Shown piece by piece: positions 11,049 through 21,018 of a stretch of 64,000 nucleotides of DNA. A model generated the notes under the pieces. It worked only from the letters and a program-made list of their open reading frames with translations, made no database searches and had not been told where the DNA came from. A program made the position numbers and the translations under genes. This stretch comes from Callorhinus ursinus (lineage: Eukaryota > Chordata > Mammalia > Carnivora > Otariidae), in NCBI RefSeq assembly GCF_003265705.1, contig NW_020312894.1, positions 3,920,968-3,984,967 of the forward strand, written 5' to 3'. The stretch's first letter is position 1, and each line of letters begins with the position of its first letter.

Positions 11049-11716
11049 GCTCTGGCTTAGGATCATGGCAGAGGCCTTAAGCTCTGCCTGGAATACTGTT
11101 CCTGCAGATATCCACATGGCTCACTCAACATGCCCATCAGATCCTTGACCAAAGACTCATTCATGTGATCCCCACACTGATGGTCTATTTACAGAGCATC
11201 CTGTCCCAGTACCGGGCATTGTCAATCTGTCCTACCTAGCTCCACTGTTCTGTTTTTCCCTAGCACTTATCAGCTACCTCACTATGGGACGTACTGTTTT
11301 TGTTCATTGTTAATTTTATGGTTCTGCACTAAGAGAAGCATCTTCATTTTGCTCATGATTAGACAAGCACCTAGAATAGTGGTAATACAGAGTGGGGGCT
11401 CCGTAAATATTTCCTACACTGAATGCTCCATTTCCAACATAGCCAAAGGGTCCCTTCCACAAGGAGAAACAAGGAAATAAACTCCCGGGCACAGAGTGTG
11501 GGTACTTCTCTTTCCCATCAGGTGATAACTCTTGGGCACCTGCAGGCAGCCCACCCACATTCTATAGGTAGCCCTCATCCACCTGCACGTCTCCGCTGGG
11601 CTTGACAGGAAGCCTGGAAATAGAATTGTGGAGTTTTCACAAACCCTCACCTTCAACAGTTCATCTTTTATGTATAGATAAAGAAACGGCAAATTCAAGA
11701 TGTGAATCTTGATTCA
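11049..11716. other. 668-bp spacer of inverted duplication 1
   Basis: Mostly unique sequence. 11356-11426 (AGACAAGCACCTAGAATAGT...GTAAATATTTCCT) resembles the 3' end of a MIR/L2 element in minus orientation at low confidence. No gene is recognised. Confidence 0.5.
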
Positions 11717-11824
11717 CAGAGCATGTCCAGGGGTGCTTGGAGCAAGGAGAGGACCTAGAAGGACACGTGTGAAGGTTAAATTTTGTATCGATTTGGCTGA
11801 GCCACAGCACCCAAGTATGTGACC
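11717..11824 (-). repeat. inverted duplication 1, right arm (108 bp)
   Basis: Inverted copy of 10941-11048. It contains the first 57 bases of the LTR (11768-11824, plus orientation). The LTR stops abruptly at the arm boundary and is followed by unrelated sequence, which marks this as the derived copy. Confidence 0.95.
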
Positions 11825-13491
11825 AATCTTTAACTGTGGTGGCCAGAATTTCTCAGGCATGCGAGGGGAGACCAGAGTCAAAGTTATGTCTCTTGATTTC
11901 CATCCCACATTGCTAGGCATGCCACGTTCTGGTTTTGTTTTGTTTTGAACCAGAAGCATCCACAAAATCAAATGAAGTCTACTTGTTTCCTGCAAAACGA
12001 TCCATGTGCAGAGTTGTCACCATTTGACTCGAAAGGTCAGTTCTAGGCCATCCATCCATCCTCGGCCTCCTGCACAGGGAGCCGCCACCCCTGACCTGGG
12101 AAATCAGAACATGCTTGCCTGGCGAACAGGACAGAGAGAGGTGGCAACAGGACACACGGGCACCTCGTGCGTGTGGCTGGGCCCGGGTTAGGAATGGCCA
12201 CGGACAACCTAAATTGTGAAGAGCAAGACGCGTGAGACTCCCGAGGCAGTTAAGAGAATAATTCTCCTTTGCGTCGAACGCCTCCCTCCCGTCCCCGCCG
12301 TGCGCAGGAAAGGCAGGCTTTGGGCTGAGTGCCTGGGTGCTCCACTAAAGTGGGTGAGAAGAGAGGATTGAGCACAAATCCTTCAGTGCCTTGGCATCCT
12401 GCCAGCGGCCGCCACAGACCTGGTGTTCCCCACAGAGGTTCCAGCCCAGTCTGCCTGGGCGACCCCATGATGATCTTACGGCATCAGACCAGGCTGGCGT
12501 GCATGTTTGGGCCCACAGCAATTTCATTTTGGACTTGCTTTGCAGTTAAATATAAAAATAAGGGTACTTTGTGTTTCTCTGCCTCTCATACATTCATTTA
12601 GTCTACAAATATTTATTGAGCACATGTGAAAATACCAGCCTTGAGCCTCACAGGAGACTGGAAGCTAGAGGGAGGCATGCAAGGCACAAGCAAGACCCTC
12701 AAGCCATGGCCGCCAGCGAGTGGGGCACCTCTGCCTTCAGATGAGCGGCCTCCGGGGGGATACAGCTCGGCATGAGGTATCACGGAATCACATAGTAAGA
12801 AACTGACCTCTCCTCCGATTCTCTTTAAATCTTTCTGATAATGACAAAGACAAGAGCTCTAATGGGCTAATCCCCATTTTAAACTGAAAATAACATCTAG
12901 CTATAATTCTAATAACATGGCTTCTCTGTTGTTAGCAATACAGTTTTATCTTAAAAGATGATTTGGATTGCCACTTATCGTGATGAGGTAAAGCGTTCTT
13001 ATTCTCAAGATAAAGGTGAATTAAAAATGATTCGATTTCTTAAAAGAATACCAAAAAATAAAAGCTTAGTTGGGCCCAGAGGTGGAAGAGTCATGGGGGA
13101 GATGGTGCCAGGAGTTTAGGAAACGCTGGAATAGACTGGGTTGGGTTTTAGGGTGGGATGAGCCATGTGGTTAAGGAAATGCATGCAGAGAAGGGGCTGT
13201 CCCCATGGGTGGGGTCCCCAGAGAGTGCAGGAGAGTGTGGGGGCATGAAGGTAGCGCACACCGAACCCAGAGGGGAGGCAAATGCAGGTTTCAAGATGCT
13301 CCGGGTGCCTGAGGCTCCGAGTATGGGAGGGGGGAGCCCGGGGGTGTGGGGGCAGTGTGGAGCAGTCTGCACTCAATGCGTGCAGGAGAAGGGGTCTGTG
13401 GCAGTGATGGGACCCCCTGATGTATGAGCAGGAGTGGGGAATGCCATGGCGGGTCACTCTGGTTCCCGGGTTGTTGATAGCATCACCCAGC
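11825..13491. other. mostly unique sequence with a small L2/MIR-like remnant
   Basis: 12588-12660 (CATTCATTTAGTCTACAAATATTTATTGAGCAC, here split) looks like the end of an L2-type element. The rest shows no repeat or exon. Overlapping ORFs of up to 126 codons at 13116-13496 have no recognisable domain. Confidence 0.45.
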
Positions 13492-13893
13492 TGCATTAAT
13501 TTCTTGCGGCTGCTCGACCAATTATCACCGACTAGGCTGCTTAAAACAACAGAAACCTAGTCTCATAGTTCTGGAGGCCAGAAGTCTCAAGTCAGGGTGT
13601 CGGCAGGACCGCATGCTCCCCCAAGACTCTTGCGGACGCTCCCGGTGCTGCTGTTGCTCTTTGGCTTGTGGTCACATCCCTCCCATCTCTGCCTCTGTCA
13701 CTGCGTGCCTGTGTTCTCTCGTCTTCAGGAAAGGGCACCAGTCATGGGAGTCAAGGCCCACCCTAAATCCAGGATGATTTCATCCTGAGATTCTTAACTG
13801 TTTATCTCTGCAGAGACCCTATTTCCAGATATAGTCACATTCTGAGGTTGCAGGAGGACATGAGTTTTTGGGGGGGCACCACTCAGGCCACTG
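13492..13893 (-). mobile_element. MaLR LTR (MLT1-type), minus strand
   Basis: Plus-strand blocks are AATTTCTTGCGGCTGCT, TTAAAACAACAGAAACC, AGTTCTGGAGGCCAGAAGTC, GGTGTCGGCAGG, CTATTTCCAGATATAGTCAC and TTTTTGGGGGGG. In this order they form the complement of an MLT1 LTR. There are no internal MaLR sequences, so it is a solo LTR. Its part from 13691 on is shared, inverted, with 15411-15610. Confidence 0.8.
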
Positions 13894-14082
13894 CGCCCTG
13901 GAAGACGTGATGCGGACTGGGCTTAGCTGGTGGCTGAGAATGAAGGGGGAGGACTCGTATGGTGGTAGCATCCCCAGACGAGAAAGCCAGGAGTCACCCA
14001 TGCTACCTTGTCCCCTCCACCTTGTCCTGCTCACTCTGGGCTGGCTGACCGCAGCAGGGCTTAACGAACTCCAGCCTGAGGG
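13691..14082 (+). repeat. inverted duplication 2, left arm (392 bp)
   Basis: Reverse complement of 15223-15610. By eye I count seven substitutions and one 4-bp indel (GTCA at about 13697), so about 98% identity. It runs from inside an MLT1 LTR, through about 160 bases of unique flank, into the last 28 bases of a MER58-like element. The MER58 piece (14055-14082) is cut off abruptly, so this arm looks like the derived copy. Confidence 0.95.
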
Positions 14083-15048
14083 AGTTCTTCATCCAAAGAT
14101 TCCTGTCTGTTGAGTCTCTGCTTTCATGGAGGCCCATGCTCTCCTTTCAAGGGCTCACCTGATTAGGTTCGGCCATGCCTGATAATCTCCCTTTCGATGA
14201 CCTCAAAGTCAAGTGATCAGGACCTCAGGCGCATCTGCAAAATTCCTTCCCCTTTAAAGGCCTTATCGCTTAGCGTCCTCCTCGAGGGCCCCTCCCACAC
14301 TGACGGGCTGGAGATTACGCAGGGTCTTTGCTCCAGTGCGTGGGCATCTCGGGGCCCTTTCAGAACTCTGCTTCCACAGGTTGAAAGCAGAAAGCAGAAA
14401 GCTTTGGCCTTGGACCTATGAAGGCATGAATGCATGGCCATCTTTGTTTAAAAGACACTTTGGGATAAACTCTGGCTCCCAACCTCCCAGAATGACTGAG
14501 AGCATACAAGGATGCTGGCTGTCATAGCCAAGTCCTTCAGTGTCTATTTCCTGAGCACTCGCTCCTGGCCAGGCACCACGCCCACCGCGCTTTAAGGACA
14601 TCCCGACACCTACCTCACCGCAAGATAGCTTCCGGTGTAAGAAGATGCTGCAAGGAAGGGACAGGGCAGCCCACGCCTCTTCTTTGATACCTGTGCTTTG
14701 TTAGACAGACTGATTAAAAGGCTGGAAACTGGAGAATGCATTTGTTAAGCTTCTCTCTGCTCAGGGAGGGCAGGTGCAAGCCTCTTCTGTGGATGGTTAC
14801 CATCATGCCCTCGTAGGCTAGCGTGGGGCTCATTCTAGAGCAACATGGTCAGTGCTGAGGACCCGGAGCCCAAGCAGAGCTGCTGGTTCAGAGGAACACC
14901 AGCAGGCGGAGACACCCTTGCTTGTTGGTAACCCTCTCCGCCTGACAAAGCATGGGACCTGAAGAGGCCAACTGCGGACAGGAGGTGGTTCACTTTCCAT
15001 CTTCCCCAACACCAGCCCAACTGCCTCAGGGCAAGGATTCCTTGAATC
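14083..15048. other. spacer of inverted duplication 2, with a possible old LTR fragment
   Basis: About 14110-14340 resembles MLT1 sequence in minus orientation (GGGCTCACCTGATTAGG, GATAATCTCCCTTTCGATG, CATCTGCAAAATTCCTTC) at modest confidence. The remainder is unique. No gene is recognised. Confidence 0.4.
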
Positions 15049-15250
15049 CAAAGGTCAGCAAACGTTTTCCATAAAAGATCAGATAGTAAATATCTTAGGC
15101 TTTGCCGGTCAATGAGGTCTGCTGTGGTGGTGGGAAAGCAGCTATAGACTACGCAAGCAAATGGATGTGGCTGTATTCCAATAAAACTTTATTCGTAGAA
15201 ACAGGTGGCAGGCTGGATTTGGCCCTCAGGCTGGAGTTCGTTAAGCCCTG
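15049..15250 (+). mobile_element. MER58-like non-autonomous hAT (Charlie) element
   Basis: It begins CAAAGGTCAGCAAACG and ends GTTCGTTAAGCCCTG. The internal blocks AGATAGTAAATATCTTAGGC, GGATGTGGCTGTATTCC and AATAAAACTTTATTCGTAG are the familiar interior of MER58-class elements, and the ends form an imperfect terminal inverted repeat. It is about 200 bp with no coding capacity. Its last 28 bases lie in the right arm of inverted duplication 2. Confidence 0.75.
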
Positions 15251-15610
15251 CTGCGGTCGGCCAGCCCAGAGTGAGCAGGACAAGGTAGAGGGGACAAGGT
15301 AGCATGGGTGACTCCTGGCTTTCTCGTCTGGGGATGCTACCACCATACGAGTCCTCCCCCTTCATTCTCAGCCGCCAGCCAAGCCCAGTCCGCATCACGT
15401 CTTCCAGGGCGCAGTGGCCTGAGTGGTGCCCCCCCCAAAACTCATGTCCTCCTGCAACCTCAGAATGTGACTATATCTGGAAATAGGGTCTCTGCAGAGA
15501 TAAATAGTTAAGAATCTCAGGATGAAATCATCCTGGATTTAAGGTGGGCCTTGACTCCCATGACTGGTGCCCTTTCCTGAAGACGAGAGAACACAGGCAC
15601 GCAGAGAGGC
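15223..15610 (-). repeat. inverted duplication 2, right arm (388 bp)
   Basis: Counterpart of 13691-14082. Here the MER58-like element is complete on the outer side of the arm, so this is the likely source copy. At 15610 the arm ends inside an MLT1 LTR that continues to about 15912. Confidence 0.95.
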
Positions 15611-15912
15611 ATGTAGCCCAGCTGTGAATGGCCTGTAGAGAAGAGAGCTGCTGCCAGAAGTTGAGGGCCTCAATCTGGTAACCACAAACAACTACATCCT
15701 GACGAAAACCTGAGTGAACTCAACAATGGATCCTGAGCTCCAAGAGAGCACCTCAGGACCAACACCCTAGCTACAGTCTTATGGGAGCCATATCGGAAGA
15801 CCCAGCTAAACCATGTTGGGACCCCTGACCCAGGGAGACTGTGAGACAATGAGTGCGGTTTTAAGCTATGAAGGGTGTTATAATTTATTATGCAGCTGTA
15901 GAAAAACACATA
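15411..15912 (+). mobile_element. MaLR LTR (MLT1-type), plus strand
   Basis: Starts near GCAGTGGCCTGAGTGGTG and carries CTCATGTCCTCCTGCAACC, GTGACTATATCTGGAAATAG and GGTCTCTGCAGAGAT. It ends with CCCTGACCCAGGGAGACTG, GTTTTAAGCTATG and ATTATGCAGCTGTAG. The 3' half differs from that of the minus-strand LTR at 13492-13893 although the 5' halves are nearly identical. Confidence 0.75.
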
Positions 15913-16770
15913 CACCACCTCTGCTGTTAAACATGGTTCTGGGGCAGAAGGCTGGCTGGCTACTCCGGACACAGCCTACCTTCGCAGTCCCTCCCTGAGG
16001 AGGTTCTCACTCTTGTCTGGTAAAATCATCAGTGTTAATGATCAAATCCTGGCGGGCACGTTCTGCTGGCTTCCCTTGTTTCCCTGCAGGGAAGCAGGGT
16101 GATTAGCAGGGAGTCCCGAGTTGTAGTGTCCAGGTAAGCCATTTGAAATCGACAGCGGGTGGATCTGATGTGGTGTGTGGAGAAGGATGAGGTGTTGATA
16201 CAGGTTGAGCCTGAAGTCCCCGTGGGGCGCTGGGGTGAGACGGCAGGTGTTCATTCTACTGTACCGATGAACAGCGAGGGCTCTAGAGACAGATGCCCAC
16301 ACTGGCGTTTTAGGCCTGGACTTGAACTCCCCAAGCCTGCGTTTCCTCCCAGCTCGTGTCAGGATTACAAGAGCTAATTTCCATGTGAGGCATCTAGAAC
16401 CCACCTGGCATTAGCCAAGTGCTCAGAAGGGTTGGCTGTTACTCGATGCCCGTCTGGAGCTCAGGGGAGAAGTTCAAGGTGAAGGTGTGGAGGTATGGGT
16501 CACCTGCAAAGACAGTGCATGACGTCACACGGACAGGCGAGATCATGGAGTGCAAACGCTCTCATTTTTATAATTTCTTGTTCGCCTGGCTCAGGAATGT
16601 CAACACAGAAACAGAGATGAGACGCTTTATGACCCCAGGTATGGAAATTAAATACAACCATTTCTGTACCTAGCTGTTTTTGTGGGAGTTTTAACCTGGA
16701 CTCATTGCCTATTTCTAGACGCACCGAGGCCCATGGTGGCCACACCCGGGCTTTGATCACACTTATTACT
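15913..16770. other. unique sequence, no gene recognised
   Basis: No repeat family or exon identified. The frames at 16042-16404 and 16500-16760 carry no recognisable domain. Confidence 0.5.
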
Positions 16771-17133
16771 TGTGTCAGTCAGTGAGGGATGATGAAACAA
16801 AGCGCCTCAGATGGCGGGCCTTAGCAGAGATTTGTTTTCTCGGTTCTGGAGGCTGAAAGCCCAAGACCAGGGTCTGGCAGTGGTGGCTTCTGATGAGAAC
16901 TCTGTCCGCAGAGTGTGGATGGCTGCCCGTTCGCCGTGCCCTCACCCGGCAAAGAGAGAGTTGGGGTCTCCTCCTCACAAGAGAGCACCAGTCACGTTGG
17001 ATCAGGGCCCTGCCCGTATGACCTCAGGTCTCCTGAGCCACCTCTTTAAAGGTCCTATCTCCAAATACAGTCACACTGGGGGCCAAGGTGTCAACATTTG
17101 AATTTTAGGGGGACAGATATTTAGTCCATAATA
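16771..17133 (-). mobile_element. MaLR LTR (MLT1/MST-type), minus strand
   Basis: Plus-strand blocks TTTTCTCGGTTCTGGAGGCT, GAGCACCAGTCACGTTGG, CCTCTTTAAAGGTCCTATCT, CCAAATACAGTCACACTG and ATTTTAGGGGGACAGATATT are the complement of a MaLR LTR in order. Solo, no coding capacity. Confidence 0.75.
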
Positions 17134-20103
17134 TTACTTACTCCCCAGCTGGTGTACTCCTCATCTTAACTTAGAAACCTCAGAGTGGTGTTTCTGGGCC
17201 ACTTCCAGTGGGAGAGAGAGAAGCGCCTCTCGTGGTCAGCCACAGCTTGGGTGGAAAAGGCCAGAACACAGAGGACTGTACCCATGGTTGGAAATGTTAA
17301 TGGTTGAAGAAGGGAAAAGGGGCCATGATTTTATCTGTGGTGTGTGCGTTATGCACACACACACACACACACACACAGGAGTGTGTATACATGTGTGTGC
17401 ATACAGGCTCCTATACGAATACCTGTGCACATATATGCACATGTATTTATGTATTTTCCCGAGATGGTAGCTGTCTCTTACTCCTTTTATGCACAATCTG
17501 CTCTCCTACTTTGAAATTCTCATTGACCAACCGTGGCAAAGCCGTCCCCAGCATTCTGCCTCGGCACTGACACCCAGTTTGGTGGCATCTCTCCGCACCA
17601 GCCCCTCCCCCACCGTGCCTGCTCTGAGCAGCCATCAGGGGGCAACGGCTGCTCCATCCAACCCACTTTAGACATGAGGCTTGCAAGGGGTGATAATTTG
17701 GGATTCACAGAGTTCTGATACCCATGTTGGGTGTGGGCTAACGAGCAGCAGTACCTCCTAGGTGAGCAAGGAGGATTTTCCTCATTCTATGCAAATTCAA
17801 AATGTCTCAGTTAGAGTAAAATCATAGCTGGTGTCAAAATTTGCTAGAGCAGTTTGGCTAAGTATGAAATGTGTAGAGAAATAGGCTAGCACAGCACAGG
17901 AGAGTTGGAGTGCATTCTCACTCATTTAGAGATAGACATGAATCTGGTTCAACAGAACAGAGTCAGTAGCACCCAGAATTTGAACTTGAGCCATAACAGA
18001 TTTATCAGCTAAAGTTCCAATAACGCTCATAACGATTATATATTTGTTGAGGTCTTATGCACTCAGCACGTTACATGTATTAGTAAAACGTAGATCTTCT
18101 TGTACATATTTCGCTGGGTACAAGGCACTTTCTGGATTTCGGAAAGTCCAAGGAAAACCTTGATTATTAATGGTGCAAATGCATTTTCACCATATAAAAC
18201 AAATTATTAGAATCTGAAGTCCCTGCAACCTTTTCAGGATTATCCCGAACATTTAAATTCACAGAAGACCCCTCTTTTCGGCGGTCCTTGGAGGTGCATT
18301 TCATTGGTAAGCGTTTGTTAGGGTAAAGGACAACCGCAGACTGGCGGTCCTTAGATTTTCCTATCACATGAATCCTGCAGCAGTTTTCTCGCTGGACCTT
18401 ACTGTCTTTGCACGTGGCCTGTGACCATTTGTCTGTGTTTGGAGTGGAGTCCGAGGGTCCATACGCCACAGGGGAACCTGGCATGACTGACTGTATGGGG
18501 GGGTGTTTTTTCCAAGCCCTGCACGTCCTCCTTGAGAATCTGGGCTATCTTGAAACCCAGTTGTCATCATCACTTTTGGTATGGGTTTTCCTTGTGAATC
18601 AGAAGTGAATATGCAGGCTTTCTGCCACATAGGGAGAGGGCCTGCATTCCTCCTTTAAGAATGCAAAAGCTGTTTCACAAAGTGTGTGAATGGAGTCCTA
18701 AGTGTGGTGGGCTCGCCTGGTAAAAAATAATATTCAGCTCAGCATTTTGGCAGAGATGGTTATTATGAGGCAGACTCATTTGTTTACCTTCCCAGCTAGA
18801 AAAGACACATGTAGGTAGGCGGCCAAGAGGGGGAGGGTATAAATGGGGAACAGGGAGCAGGGCTTGGCTCCTGTTATATTGATTTTGGCAAAAACGCCAC
18901 ATGAAAAATTATGCCTCAGATAAAAATAAATTATAATCTACAAGTATTTGAATGAGAAGGGTTCCCTGTGAAAACTTCGTAAGTGAATGCTAATTCACTT
19001 ACCAATTTGTAGCCACAAAACACAACCCGTCATGTTATTCTGTGGAGCTTGTTTTGGAAAAGATTGCATAACCCATGAAGCAATTCTTCACAAAGTGCAT
19101 AAAAGTGTCAGCTTATGTATAATTTATACAGCGAATGTTAGTTATGGTCTGTTTAATAGTATTTAATGCCGTCCGATGACATCATTCTTTCATTTCCTAA
19201 TTGAAAAAAAAAAGACCAATCAAAAACATTTTATACAGTCAGAAATATGCTTATTGAATTTGTTAAAAATTGTAGAAGATGATAAACACATTCACTGGGG
19301 GAGGTATCTTTAAAAGATTTTTTGAAAAGAGTTATTAGGGTAAACCATGTTCAGTATTTACTCTACAGTTATTTTAATCATAATTTACTTACTGTGTGTT
19401 ATCTAACACGCTGCTAATGTGCCTTAAGCAATTCATTTTGCCGACAGCACAGTAAATTGCCATATAGCCTTGGCCCTTTATTAGTAGCGATGATTAAATC
19501 CAATTTTGGTTGTACTTTACTACATTCTCTCCACTGCCTACAGGGCATCCCAAGGTGGGGGGGTGAGGAGGTGCTGCTTCTGTCCTTAATCTTCCCATCT
19601 TTTAGCCAAAAATCTATTCTGTACATTTTCAGCATGATATACTCTACAACTGTTTATACTATTTTCCTGCCACACAGGATATTTTTGGTGCCATTTGAGA
19701 AAGCAGGTCAAAATGTTTGAAAATTGTTGTATTAAGTAAAATGTAGCCCATGATCTGTCTTTATGCACTGAAAGCATTGAATAAAAGAAAATCTACCCTT
19801 CCCACCGTGGGTGTGTGTTGAATCTTATAAGAAACCAAGGATTGACTTCATATATTATGGGACCAGAATATTCTAGTATGTTAACTCTGTGGGTAAATTC
19901 TCATAGGGTATGTAACTGTATTATTTAACTCTGCAAAGCAAGTCGGGGTACAATTTGTGTGAAATGTATTATAGAAAATGAAGTTACAAACTCTCATATG
20001 TCATGAACCCTGGCACGCGTTTCTTGGAGTTTCACTGGATGGGAGTCTGCTCTATTCAGCTTCAGTTTCCAGGCTCTCTGAGTTCACACGCTAGATATGC
20101 ACG
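17134..20103. other. unique, partly AT-rich sequence with one microsatellite
   Basis: No gene is recognised. 18900-19300 is AT-rich without recognisable repeats. It contains a perfect 10-bp inverted repeat with a 4-base loop (GTAAGTGAAT GCTA ATTCACTTAC, 18979-19002). Blocks such as ATGACATCATTC and TAATTTATACAGCG make it a candidate conserved noncoding element, unproven. Confidence 0.45.
17354..17377. repeat. (CA)n microsatellite
   Basis: Uninterrupted CA run of 24 bases, followed by mixed TG/CA/TA stretches to about 17445. Confidence 0.95.
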
Positions 20104-21018
20104 ATGTCTCAGAACCTCATTTTATTTGCAAATGGATTTTTTTGGCCTCTGAGTTTGGGCTTGATCCAGGGGTCCTCACTTAGGCTTTTTTGCAAGAAAA
20201 ATTTTTGCAAGTTTTCCCTGATGGTCATAGGATGCAGGTTCCCGCGTCAAGCGGACAACCAAGACTGCAATTCAATCACGCTATGCTGCCCACTGGAAGA
20301 TCCCAAGTCCCTGCACCAGCGGGTCAGACACCTGGGAAAGCATCTTACTCACTTGCTTTCTTACCCCATATTTCAACATCCGGTGAGTTGGCTTGCATTG
20401 GTGCTGCTTGAAAGGCCCTCAGCAAAGGTCCTTCTGGAACGTCTCGGGGATGAGGAATGGTACCATAGCATTTTACAAGGCATTTCTCACTTTCCCTATC
20501 CAGTTGTGATGGTGTCCTTGGCACTAGGAAGACAGGAGACACACCCGAGCAGTTTATCCCAAAGCCAGTTGGCGTGCAGGTCTGATTTCCAACGGTGGTG
20601 CCACGTTCCAGGGCAGGAGAGACGGTGCTGGCCAGCTCCGCACCTGAGCTTCCCGCCATGCCATGCTGCCGCTCCTGCAGGGTATTCTGGGCAGGATGGC
20701 TTCTATTGTCTTGGCTTATCCATGATGCATCCTAGGAAAAGCTGGGGAAGGTGTCCGCAGGTCCCTTCAGTCTCTGGCAGCTTTTCGTGCATCCCCATTT
20801 TGTCCATTTTTCTCTCTTTCCTTCATCTGGCATCCAGTCTGGGCACTTTGCAGTGGCCAAGGGCTTCCCAATTCCTAGGGAAGGTTCCCTCTGCCCTATT
20901 TCTCACTGTGACTACTCCTGGCTTCTCCCTCCCTTCCTTCTCTCTGATCCAGATGTTCCAGTACAAAATGTCATTCCTTTTGGGTCCTGCTGAGTGCAAA
21001 TTTGGAAATGTGGGCTAA
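20104..21018 (+). other. open reading frame of 304 codons, coding status unproven
   Basis: An ATG at 20104 (A at -3, T at +4) opens a 304-codon frame ending just before TAA at about 21016. It is the longest frame outside recognised transposons and overlaps no repeat I can identify. The predicted product is rich in Leu, Ser, Pro, Phe and Cys, with hydrophobic stretches near residues 5-25 and 225-255. I see no known domain, no clear signal peptide and no charged/structured pattern typical of a conserved protein. The same DNA has shorter overlapping frames on both strands. The pyrimidine-rich plus strand lowers the stop-codon rate, so a chance frame remains the likelier explanation. A lineage-specific gene or decayed retrocopy is possible. 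Confidence 0.15.

Noticed and set aside
16080..16093. Perfect 14-bp palindrome TTCCCTGCAGGGAA
   Set aside because: A few palindromes of this length are expected by chance in 64 kb.
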